This document shows, piece by piece, positions 1 to 6,270 of a DNA stretch of 8,412 nucleotides. The notes under the pieces are model-generated. The model did no database searches and was not told the DNA's origin. It was given only the letters and a program-made list of their open reading frames with translations. The DNA is from Candidatus Poseidoniales archaeon (lineage in GTDB: Archaea > Thermoplasmatota > Poseidoniia > Poseidoniales > Thalassarchaeaceae), in NCBI GenBank assembly GCA_022447885.1, contig JAKUTA010000041.1:1-8412 (forward strand). Direction: 5' to 3'. Numbering within the stretch: the first letter of the stretch is position 1; each line of letters opens with the position of its first letter. Both the position numbers and the translations under genes were made by a program.

Positions 1-1
1 G

Positions 2-220
2 AGCGGACGCTGTTACAGGGCCGAATGCGGCGCGTGGGTGGATCCGAACTCGGTCGAGTTCGACCGCACTGACTGCGGGTGCCCTTCAGCACATTGGACC
101 AAGCGATGCGAGTCGTTCGCGCTCGGGATCCGCGGTCTGGTCGAGATGCGCGGTGCCGTCGAGGCGGCGGGCAGGCCGCGGCGGGCCCGCTTGGACAAGG
201 AAGTGATGCGCGACCTCTAA
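2..220 (+). CDS. Cysteine-rich protein of unknown function, C-terminal 72 residues (5' truncated by window edge)
   Basis: This frame is open from the left edge to a TAA, so only the C-terminus is visible and the true start lies outside the window. The fragment has five cysteines (fragment residues 4, 9, 25, 27, 36) and a histidine (31) in its first half, a spacing that could bind a metal. A basic, Arg-rich stretch (residues 55-62) and an acidic-basic tail follow. About 82% of codons end in G or C, as expected for real genes in this GC-rich DNA, which supports this frame over a 61-codon frame on the opposite strand. An internal GTG at 38 could serve as a start, but the cysteines upstream of it suggest the gene continues leftward. 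It converges on argS with a 12-nt gap. I do not recognise a family; zinc binding is inferred from cysteine spacing only. Confidence 0.55.
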   Translation, partial: SGRCYRAECGAWVDPNSVEFDRTDCGCPSAHWTKRCESFALGIRGLVEMRGAVEAAGRPRRARLDKEVMRDL

Positions 221-232
221 TGCGGAGCGTGT

Positions 233-2023
233 TCACATCGATTCTAGAGGAATGACGCCGAATCCGTTGCAGCCCGCGCGGATGAGGTGGCGGGCGGCTT
301 CCGAGAGGGCGAGATTGTTGACATCGATGCCGTCGGGCGTGCGCACGGGGTTGTCGCGGTAGAAGCGGTTGTAGTCGGTGGCGAGGCCGAGCAGGTAGGA
401 GCAGAACTGGTTGGGTCGGCGGTTGTCGAGCGAGCTGTTCAGTTCCTCTGCGAAGCGGGAGATCCTGCGGACCAGCCCAGCGGCACTCTCTGAGATGTCA
501 GACCAGTCGAGGTCAGCGACGGTCGCCAATGCGGCTTCGACATCGTGGCCGTCAGCGAGCAGGCGGCGGACGATGGAACAGGCACGGGCGTGGCTGTACA
601 TCAGGAAGGGTGCGCTGTCGGCCTCGAGCGAGAGCGCATCCTCCCAGCGGAAGTTGATTCCCTTCTCGGGCGAGACTCGCAGGATGTTGAAGCGCACGGA
701 GGAGATTCCGACCGCCTCCCCGATCGTCGTCAGGCTCCCATCGTCCAGGTCCGAGCGGATCGCGGACACCACCTCGGTGGCGCGAGCGGTCGCCTCGTCG
801 AGCAGGTCATCCATGAACACGACGTTGCCGCGCCGGGTGCTCATCTTGCCATCGGGCAGTTTCGTGAATGCATAGAAGACGACATCGGGTAACGATTCTC
901 CGACCTCCTCCAATGCCACAGCCACCTGATGCGACTGCAGACGGTGGTCCTCTCCGAGTATGTTCAGCAGACGGTCCGCCTGCGTCCACTTCCACCTGTG
1001 GTAGGCGATGTCGCGGGTGGCGTAGAGGCTGGAGCCGTCGCCGCGCTGGAAGTAGAAGCGGGTGTTCTTCCCCGCGACTCCGCGCTCAGCCAGTTCGAGG
1101 TACCACGCACCGTTCTCCGCCTGGGCGGCCAACTCGCTCTGACGCAGTTCGCCGACGACTGTGTCGACGCTGCCATCGATGATGAAGCGACTCTCCTTGG
1201 TGAACGAATCATACTCGATTCCCAGCCGGGCGAGGGTTTCGAGCATCCCGTCGAGGACCGGCTGGTAGGCTTTGCCGAAGGCGTCGAGGGTGTCCGGGTC
1301 CGCCTCCTCCGAAAGGCGGACCATCTCAGAGACATCCTCATCGATGCTCGGGTCGGAATCCCGGAGGACATTGGCCGCCTGGTAATTGCGCACCCGCTGG
1401 TGGTCGACCTTGTCAGGATGATTCGATTCCTCATTCATGCCGGCCGCGGACAGCACCTCGTTCACCCGTTCATCATCGAGATTCTCCAGTGCCCAAGCGA
1501 GGATGCCCACCTGCTTGCCCATGTCGTCGACGTAGTATTCGGCGCGCACCTCGTCTCCGGCGAGCCGATGCAGGCGCACGAAGCAGTCCCCGAGGATGGC
1601 GTTGCGCGAACGACCGACGTGGAACGGGCCGTTCGGGTTGGCGGAAGTGTGCTCGATCAACAGGGCGGACGCCTCGCGGGCGTGACCGGCGGCAGCGGGA
1701 TCTGCGAGTATCTGCGGAATCACCTCCCGGGCGAGCGCGCTGGCATCGGCGCGGAAGTTGAGGAATCCACCGACCGCGTGCACCTCAGCGAGCAGGGATT
1801 CTGACGCGACGGTCGCTTGCATGGCGTCAGCCAGTTCGGCGGTGAACTCGTCTGGTGCTCTCCCGAGAAGTTTGGCGTACGTGAAGCAGGGAAGGGCGAC
1901 GTCGCCCTGGGATTCTTCCTTGACACGCTGGAGCAACGATGCCAGATTCGAGGTGTCGTCGATGCCGACCTCGCTGAGCGCCGCCGCGAGATGCGGCTCG
2001 ATTGCTTGCTGTAAGATGCGCAT
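233..2023 (-). CDS. argS: Arginyl-tRNA synthetase
   Basis: This cytoplasmic class I aminoacyl-tRNA synthetase charges tRNA-Arg with arginine using ATP. The 596-residue product has the family's order. An N-terminal tRNA-recognition domain (about residues 1-110) comes first. The HIGH-type signature follows in the stretch HTSANPNGPFHVGRSRN, with HVGR at about 135-138. The catalytic core contains YVDDMGKQ at 164-171, and the KMSKS-type loop reads KMSTRRGN at 393-400. An all-helical DALR anticodon-binding domain (about 470-596) ends in IPLESM, close to the usual PE-x-M ending. The length is normal. The ATG at 2023 is preceded by GAGGT with 7-nt spacing, which supports this start. It is the second gene after aRF1, 13 nt away, so it is probably cotranscribed and translationally coupled. 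No obvious defects are visible. Confidence 0.97.
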   Translation of the reverse strand: MRILQQAIEPHLAAALSEVGIDDTSNLASLLQRVKEESQGDVALPCFTYAKLLGRAPDEFTAELADAMQATVASESLLAEVHAVGGFLNFRADASALAREVIPQILADPAAAGHAREASALLIEHTSANPNGPFHVGRSRNAILGDCFVRLHRLAGDEVRAEYYVDDMGKQVGILAWALENLDDERVNEVLSAAGMNEESNHPDKVDHQRVRNYQAANVLRDSDPSIDEDVSEMVRLSEEADPDTLDAFGKAYQPVLDGMLETLARLGIEYDSFTKESRFIIDGSVDTVVGELRQSELAAQAENGAWYLELAERGVAGKNTRFYFQRGDGSSLYATRDIAYHRWKWTQADRLLNILGEDHRLQSHQVAVALEEVGESLPDVVFYAFTKLPDGKMSTRRGNVVFMDDLLDEATARATEVVSAIRSDLDDGSLTTIGEAVGISSVRFNILRVSPEKGINFRWEDALSLEADSAPFLMYSHARACSIVRRLLADGHDVEAALATVADLDWSDISESAAGLVRRISRFAEELNSSLDNRRPNQFCSYLLGLATDYNRFYRDNPVRTPDGIDVNNLALSEAARHLIRAGCNGFGVIPLESM

Positions 2024-2030
2024 GTCTGAT

Positions 2031-2035
2031 ACCTC
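2031..2035 (-). promoter_or_regulatory. Shine-Dalgarno site for argS, directly after the aRF1 stop
   Basis: Read on the minus strand, aRF1 ends in TGA followed at once by a second in-frame TGA, and that second TGA overlaps the GAGGT motif. GAGGT sits 7 nt before the argS ATG. This arrangement suits translational coupling by ribosomes terminating on aRF1. It fixes the argS start at 2023. Confidence 0.6.
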
Positions 2036-2036
2036 A

Positions 2037-3290
2037 TCACGTCCATGGCCAGCGCAGCAACGCAGCCACCCCTCCGAAGGCCGTCATCAGCGTGGCTCCC
2101 TCCTCGGTGTCCATCGAGATGTACTTGACCGAAGCCGAAGAGCGCTTGGCGTTCTCTGCGAGGTCATCGGTCAGGTCCCGCCCCGCTTCCACATTGATTC
2201 TCACCTGGTCAGCCTTGGCTTGGCACTCCGGGCAATCGGGGATGGCGGGACGGCCTTCCACGGTGAGTTCCCATGTGTGCCGGCATTGGCGACAGGAGTA
2301 GACCTCCAGTCGCTTGCGCAGGCTCTCGGAGAGCAGCAGGATGTCCACCGCGCCCTGGTCGAGCGCGGAGCGGACCCTCATCTCGCTGTAGGTCGCCTTG
2401 GGGTGCGCCTGCATGATCTCCTGCAGGAATCTGTCGACCAGCACACGCTCCTCGTCGAGTTCGATCTGGTCCATCATCCCCCCGGCGTTCTGGATGAGTT
2501 CGCGCAGGCCGCTCTCGTTGCTGTAGCCGACATCGAACATCGTGGGGAGAATCCTCTGCTGAATCTCGTGGTGGAAGAATCCGCTGTTGACCACACTGTC
2601 CTTGGTGGCTCCCGGTCCCCCGACGATGATGCCCTTCAGGTTCTCCAGATGCCCTAGCCAGTAATTCGACGCCCGCTCGCTCACCTTCTTGAAGAACGCA
2701 GTCGCCGCCTCCTCGATGAGACGTTCGAAGCGCTGGGCTGACTGACCGCCGCGACCGTGCTTGCTCGGGACTCGGCTCGGGATGTACTCCTGCACATGCA
2801 GGCGGCGTCCTGACGCGATGCCGTATGCCGCTTCGGAGCGGTCGATGACCAGCAGGCCGTAGGCGGTCCTGTCGATGAGCATCTCAGCGATCTGCGAGGT
2901 CTCGAAGGTGGAGTCACAGCGGTAGCGGAACGAGGTGAGCGGTTCGGGCAGGTCGTCGAGCACGATGGTCGTCATGCGCGTCTTGTTGTTGCCGACGATG
3001 ACGTGGCCGCAGAACAGGGCGAGGCCGTTCTCGCCGGCATTGCGCAATCCGGCCAGGGCATGGGATGCGGATTCGATGGCGTCGGTGACGTGCTTCCTGG
3101 TGGACTTCGACTTGATGTTCGCCGCCTGACCAGCCTCGTTGCCCAGTTGATGGCGCACATCCGAGACCTGTCGGTCAGGGGGTATGATCACGGTGACGAG
3201 TTCAGTGCCCATGCCGCGGTACGATTCGAGCTCCTCGAGTTGCTTGCGCAGACGGGCACGCTTCTCCTGCAACTCCTCATCATCACTCAT
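2037..3290 (-). CDS. prf1: Peptide chain release factor aRF1 (archaeal eRF1-type class 1 release factor)
   Basis: The product recognises all three stop codons in the ribosomal A site and triggers peptide release. It is 417 residues from the chosen start, typical for archaeal aRF1. Visible hallmarks are the stop-codon-reading NIKS at 58-61 (in AANIKSKSTRKHV), YRCDSTF at 123-129 (the YxCxxxF motif), and the catalytic GGQ at 181-183 (in KHGRGGQSAQRF). A C-terminal domain carries a zinc ribbon with cysteines 333, 336, 353 and 356. The protein ends in AFGGVAALLR plus a short WPWT tail. The frame extends 26 codons further upstream to 3368, but MSDDEELQEKR matches the usual N-terminus and the extension would run across a perfect palindrome and most of the divergent promoter region. 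It is the first gene of a minus-strand pair with argS and ends in tandem TGA TGA stops. Confidence 0.96.
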   Translation of the reverse strand: MSDDEELQEKRARLRKQLEELESYRGMGTELVTVIIPPDRQVSDVRHQLGNEAGQAANIKSKSTRKHVTDAIESASHALAGLRNAGENGLALFCGHVIVGNNKTRMTTIVLDDLPEPLTSFRYRCDSTFETSQIAEMLIDRTAYGLLVIDRSEAAYGIASGRRLHVQEYIPSRVPSKHGRGGQSAQRFERLIEEAATAFFKKVSERASNYWLGHLENLKGIIVGGPGATKDSVVNSGFFHHEIQQRILPTMFDVGYSNESGLRELIQNAGGMMDQIELDEERVLVDRFLQEIMQAHPKATYSEMRVRSALDQGAVDILLLSESLRKRLEVYSCRQCRHTWELTVEGRPAIPDCPECQAKADQVRINVEAGRDLTDDLAENAKRSSASVKYISMDTEEGATLMTAFGGVAALLRWPWT

Positions 3291-3291
3291 A

Positions 3292-3309
3292 CGCACCACT
3301 AGTGGTGCG
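3292..3309. promoter_or_regulatory. Perfect 18-bp palindrome abutting the aRF1 start codon
   Basis: The sequence CGCACCACTAGTGGTGCG is a gap-free self-complementary 18-mer, and only one base separates it from the aRF1 ATG. As DNA it could be an operator for a dimeric regulator. As RNA it could fold into a 7-bp stem with a CTAG loop just before the start codon. It contains no Shine-Dalgarno motif, and none is visible for aRF1. The palindrome itself is seen directly; a regulatory role is inferred from its position. Confidence 0.5.
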
Positions 3310-3325
3310 GCCGTCAACCCGCCGG

Positions 3326-3332
3326 TTATCAA
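3326..3332. promoter_or_regulatory. Candidate TATA-like element in the aRF1/UMP kinase divergent region
   Basis: TTATCAA (TTGATAA on the minus strand) is the most AT-rich stretch in this 104-nt intergenic region. Read on the minus strand it lies about 36-42 nt upstream of the aRF1 ATG, placing a transcription start about 25 nt downstream, inside the palindrome. Read on the plus strand it lies 69 nt before the UMP kinase ATG. A nearly identical TTTATCAA lies upstream of ppsA. The match to an archaeal TATA box is weak and no BRE is obvious. Confidence 0.3.
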
Positions 3333-3394
3333 TCCTTCAGGCAAGGGTACGCCAAGGGGCAGGCTCATGTGACGGCTTCACCGCCACACGCCCG

Positions 3395-4102
3395 ATGACC
3401 GGCGTTCAGGTGGTCGCGCTCGGTGGCAGTCTGCTGCGGCCTGAGGTGATGGAGCGCCACGCCTGGCTGGAAGGAATGGCCGCGGTCGTGGCCGAACATG
3501 TCGCCGGCGACGGCAGACTCGGATTGGTGATCGGCGGAGGCCAGCCAGCCCGCGAAGCAATCTCGCTGGCACAGCCGCTGATCGATGATGTCGCTCGACT
3601 CGACGAGCTGGGCATCGCAGCCACGCGGCTGAACGCGGCTGTGGTGCAGCAGATTCTGGCGGGGGCGGGCATCGATGTCGCCGCTGCCATCCCGATCGAT
3701 ATCGAGCATGCGGCGGAATTGCTCGAGCAGCACGCGGTCGTCGTGATGGGCGGGACGGTTCCCGGGCACACCACGGATGCGGTGGCGATTCGACTGGCGG
3801 TCGCCGTAGGCGCCGGCTCGTGCATCATCGCCACCAACGTCTCGCACGTGCACAGCGCCGACCCGGCGACCGACCCTGATGCGGTGGCGAGAGAGAGAAT
3901 GACGCTCTCGGAACTGCAGGAGATCGTCGGCCCACCCGAGCACGTCGCCGCCGGGCCGACCGCGGTCATCGACCCCATCGGAGTGCAGGTCGCCATCGAC
4001 GCCGGCCTGCCACTGCGCGTTCTCGATGGCCGGCGACTACAACAACTGGCGGCATGCATCGCCGGAGAGGCATTCGAGGGAACTGCAGTCGAGGTGGGAT
4101 GA
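3395..4102 (+). CDS. pyrH: UMP kinase, archaeal type (amino acid kinase fold)
   Basis: The product phosphorylates UMP to UDP with ATP in cytoplasmic pyrimidine nucleotide synthesis. It has 235 residues, a normal length for this single-domain enzyme. Motifs in order are the N-terminal phosphate-binding ALGGSLL (8-14), VIGGGQPAREAI (45-56), LDELGIAATRLNA (69-81), a UMP kinase hallmark, and GGTVPGHTTDAVA (119-131). The nucleotide-binding TNV loop is at 147-149, and DPIGVQVA (193-200) precedes VLDGR. The residues after TNV (SHVHSADP) depart from the usual DGVYxxDP. The frame is open back to 3302, but MTGVQVVALGG is the natural N-terminus and the extension has no family resemblance. No Shine-Dalgarno is visible before this ATG, consistent with a first gene. 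The next start lies 1 nt past its stop, so the downstream genes are probably cotranscribed. Confidence 0.9.
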   Translation: MTGVQVVALGGSLLRPEVMERHAWLEGMAAVVAEHVAGDGRLGLVIGGGQPAREAISLAQPLIDDVARLDELGIAATRLNAAVVQQILAGAGIDVAAAIPIDIEHAAELLEQHAVVVMGGTVPGHTTDAVAIRLAVAVGAGSCIIATNVSHVHSADPATDPDAVARERMTLSELQEIVGPPEHVAAGPTAVIDPIGVQVAIDAGLPLRVLDGRRLQQLAACIAGEAFEGTAVEVG

Positions 4103-4103
4103 G

Positions 4104-4412
4104 ATGGCGCGCGCGGACAGACTCAAGAAGGCTATAGAACAGACCGCTGCGAAGGCGAGAGATAAACAGGAATCAGAGTCCGGACCGGTTCTCACGCAGA
4201 ATCCGCTTAGCAAGAACTACGTCGCTCAGCACAGGCATTGCAACATCTGTCACGCGCCCGTGCACATGGACAAGGATCCTCCGTTGTGCGGTTCCGAGAA
4301 GTGTGGGGCGGAGTGGGGCAAGAAGGAAACCGCCCGGAAACGACTGACGATCATGCTCTACCTGTTCCCGGGAATAGCCATCATGCTGGTGCTCCTGCAA
4401 GGCTTCGCCTGA
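4104..4412 (+). CDS. Zinc-ribbon, single-TM membrane protein (DUF2116-like)
   Basis: This 102-residue protein has three parts. The N-terminus is charged and probably helical (about 1-40). A small zinc-ribbon module, HRHCNICHAPVH, has Cys46 and Cys49 followed by Cys62 and Cys67. A C-terminal transmembrane helix spans about 81-101. Order and spacing resemble the archaeal DUF2116 family, whose function is not established. The topology predicts a tail-anchored protein with its zinc ribbon in the cytoplasm. GAGGTGGGA lies just upstream, supporting this ATG over the in-frame ATG at 4026, which is inside the UMP kinase gene. Only one base separates it from the UMP kinase stop, which suggests coupled translation. 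The link to nucleotide metabolism is positional only. Confidence 0.8.
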   Translation: MARADRLKKAIEQTAAKARDKQESESGPVLTQNPLSKNYVAQHRHCNICHAPVHMDKDPPLCGSEKCGAEWGKKETARKRLTIMLYLFPGIAIMLVLLQGFA

Positions 4413-4441
4413 ATGCGTGACCTCACCACCGCGAAGGCTTG

Positions 4442-5044
4442 ATGCAGAACGACCGCGAGGCGAAGGCGATGATGGTACGCATCCTGTCCGTTCTGCCGCT
4501 CGCCACAGGCACGTTGTGCGTGCTGATCGTGCTCATCGGAGCGATCGGCTACACCTCTCCCCTGGAGAAGGTGGAGGTACCCATTCCCCCCTGTCCCCTC
4601 GGTGGCCAGGACTGCAAGGTCGGAATGAACCAGCATGACCTGTCGATCCCGAGTTCGTTCATGCTGCTCAACGTCGAGACGACCATGCGCTGGGACCATC
4701 CCGACGATGCGTGGGTAGGGGTGGTGGATGCACAGACAGCCGAGGACTGCCCTCCTGACAACCAAGGGCTGACCGACTGCACTGCGTCGGACATGACATT
4801 CCTGGCGGGTGGCCCGGATTCCACTGACAACCTGGTCTGGGACATCGAGCCGGGTGATGTGCGCTTCGTGACCGGTGGGCGCACCAACACGCTGACCCTC
4901 GAGACGAACATCGTCACCCACTCCTATCACGTTGGTCTCTCGATGATTCCGATGTTCCTGCTGGGTGTCGCGGGTGTCGCCCTCTGCCTCTCCGGTGTGC
5001 AGATGGCGTTCCCGCTGCGCTTCGCGAAGAAGGACGAAGGCTGA
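4442..5044 (+). CDS. Two-TM membrane protein with a Cys-containing extracytoplasmic domain, function unknown
   Basis: The 200-residue product has hydrophobic helices at about 13-37 and 165-188. Charged ends (K8 and R13 at the N-terminus; RFAKKDEG at the C-terminus) suggest both termini are cytoplasmic. The roughly 125-residue domain between them would be outside the cell. It is rich in Asp, Thr and Val and carries four cysteines (51, 58, 103, 113) in two close pairs, suggesting two local disulfides; it may be a beta-sandwich, but no family is recognised. A TTG three bases upstream is also in frame; ATG is preferred, with a weak GAAGG four bases before it. The gap to the preceding DUF2116-like gene is 29 nt on the same strand, so the two membrane proteins may be cotranscribed. 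Confidence 0.75.
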   Translation: MQNDREAKAMMVRILSVLPLATGTLCVLIVLIGAIGYTSPLEKVEVPIPPCPLGGQDCKVGMNQHDLSIPSSFMLLNVETTMRWDHPDDAWVGVVDAQTAEDCPPDNQGLTDCTASDMTFLAGGPDSTDNLVWDIEPGDVRFVTGGRTNTLTLETNIVTHSYHVGLSMIPMFLLGVAGVALCLSGVQMAFPLRFAKKDEG

Positions 5045-5056
5045 ACGGTCCGTTCA
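5042..5056. repeat. Inverted repeat overlapping the stop of the two-TM protein gene
   Basis: TGAACGG and CCGTTCA flank a single T, giving a 15-nt inverted repeat with 7-bp arms. It begins on the TGA stop codon and ends 37 nt before the zinc-ribbon microprotein start. As RNA it could form a 5-bp stem with a GGTCC loop. It might be an operator or a processing or termination signal; no T-tract follows. A repeat of this size is not far from chance expectation in 8 kb. Confidence 0.3.
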
Positions 5057-5093
5057 AGAACCGTGCCAGTTTGGAGAAGGTCAAGGGAGAGAT

Positions 5094-5213
5094 ATGTCCG
5101 AATTCACGTGCACCGGTTGCGGTGCGAAGATCCGCGTGGAGGGACTCGGACCGAGCCTGTTTCCGCGCAAGGTCTACTGCGAGATCTGCGGGCATGTCTC
5201 GCCGGCCGAGTGA
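5094..5213 (+). CDS. 39-residue zinc-ribbon microprotein
   Basis: This very short gene encodes a product with two CxxC knuckles, C6-T-G-C9 and C29-E-I-C32-G-H, separated by a basic linker. That is the minimal layout of a zinc ribbon similar to those in archaeal RNA-polymerase, translation or nucleic-acid-binding small proteins. GGGAGA lies just before the ATG. The frame is open upstream to 4965, but that part lies inside the preceding gene and lacks family features. The gene lies 49 nt after the two-TM protein gene and ends 4 nt from the convergent NOG1 stop. No specific function can be assigned; nucleic-acid or protein binding is only an inference from the fold. Confidence 0.7.
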   Translation: MSEFTCTGCGAKIRVEGLGPSLFPRKVYCEICGHVSPAE

Positions 5214-5217
5214 GAGT

Positions 5218-6270
5218 TCACTGGTCGGCGCGGTGCCAGCCTTCGGGGAGGGTGAGCGGATCGGTGTGCTCATCGACTGCGATCCTTGACACGAGTTCCT
5301 CGCGGAGATCCTCGATGCCGAATCCCTCTGTCGACGAGATGCTGCGGTGGCCGGTGAGCGGGTTCCGCCCCTCCGCATCGGGCGGTTGTTCGAACAGGTC
5401 TGACTTGGCGTCGATGACCATCAGCGGGGTCTGCGGAAGCATCTCGGCCACCTCTTCGAGCAGGTTCTCCTGCGCCACCATCGCCGTTCCGCCATGCTCG
5501 GTGGGGTCGAGCAGGAAGAGCACGATGGAGCCGATGTGCTCCAGTGCGGCGATCGCCTGCATCTCGATCGGGTTGCGGTCCTCCAGCGGTCGGTCGAGCA
5601 GTCCGGGCGTGTCCACCAGCTGGTAGCGGCGGCGGCGGTGATCGAAGTGGCCGACGTGGAGTTGGCGTGTGGTGAACGGATAGGCGGCGACCACGGGTTC
5701 TGACGGGCTGAGCGCGGCGATGAGGGCTGACTTGCCGACGTTGGGGGCGCCGGCGACGACGATGCACGGTTCGCTGGAATCGATCGAAGGGAGGACCTTG
5801 AGCGTGTCGCGGGCGTTGTTCAGCCAGTCCAACTGTGGAGCGACCTGGTTGACGATGCTGGAGATTCTGCCGTACGCCTCCCTACGCGTGCGGTGCATGG
5901 TATCGATGTGCACCATCCTGCGCAACTTCTTGCGGTTCTGCTCTGCGATGCGCATCACCTGCCCAGCAGCCCACTGGAGTGTGCCAAGGCTGTGGCGGTA
6001 GTCGTCCACACCGACGGCGGCGTCGATCAGGGCGACGTCGAACTCGGACTGCTGGTCGAGGCTCGGCCACTTGGAGACATAGTTGCGCAATGTGCTGTCG
6101 ATGACTTCGCTCGAGGCCTGCACCATGCGCGACATCTGCTTGCGGTTGCGGAACATGCGGTTCCCATCGATCACGTGCGCGCCCGCGGCTGAACCGCGGC
6201 TGAAACCCTTGTCGAGGATCTCCTCGGCGGTGAGCACAGTGGGTAAGGCCTTCCAGACAGTCACAGGCAT
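5218..6270 (-). CDS. NOG1-family GTPase
   Basis: NOG1 GTPases act in large ribosomal subunit assembly in eukaryotes, and the archaeal members are thought to act on ribosomes too. The 350-residue product has a helical N-terminal region (1-165; PTVLTAEEILDKGFSRGS is typical), then a G domain. G1 is GAPNVGKS (174-181). The G2 region reads YPFTTRQLHVGHF (197-209), and G3 is DTPG (220-223) followed by LLDRPLEDRNPIEMQAIAAL, a NOG1 signature. G4 reads AKSD (288-291) instead of NKxD. A G5-like SSTEGFG is at 312-318. ATG 6270 has GAGGG five bases upstream; an in-frame ATG at 6300 lacks a spaced Shine-Dalgarno and adds ten residues without family likeness. It is monocistronic in this window and convergent with the zinc-ribbon microprotein gene. 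Confidence 0.92.
   Translation of the reverse strand: MPVTVWKALPTVLTAEEILDKGFSRGSAAGAHVIDGNRMFRNRKQMSRMVQASSEVIDSTLRNYVSKWPSLDQQSEFDVALIDAAVGVDDYRHSLGTLQWAAGQVMRIAEQNRKKLRRMVHIDTMHRTRREAYGRISSIVNQVAPQLDWLNNARDTLKVLPSIDSSEPCIVVAGAPNVGKSALIAALSPSEPVVAAYPFTTRQLHVGHFDHRRRRYQLVDTPGLLDRPLEDRNPIEMQAIAALEHIGSIVLFLLDPTEHGGTAMVAQENLLEEVAEMLPQTPLMVIDAKSDLFEQPPDAEGRNPLTGHRSISSTEGFGIEDLREELVSRIAVDEHTDPLTLPEGWHRADQ

Noticed and set aside
929..1804. 291-codon open frame antisense to argS
   Set aside because: It lies fully opposite a clearly conserved synthetase, a common artefact in GC-rich genes, and shows no recognisable motifs.
1758..2657. 299-codon plus-strand frame across the argS/aRF1 junction
   Set aside because: It is antisense to two certain genes and has no domain.
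3291..3368. 26-codon N-terminal extension of aRF1
   Set aside because: It crosses the palindrome and most of the divergent promoter region and lacks family similarity; MSDDEELQEKR is the usual type of aRF1 N-terminus.
3302..3394. 31-codon N-terminal extension of UMP kinase
   Set aside because: The kinase fold starts at MTGVQVVALGG; the extension is Arg-rich non-homologous sequence overlapping the palindrome.
3365..3943. 192-codon minus-strand frame opposite UMP kinase
   Set aside because: The plus-strand UMP kinase motifs are decisive; this is its shadow.
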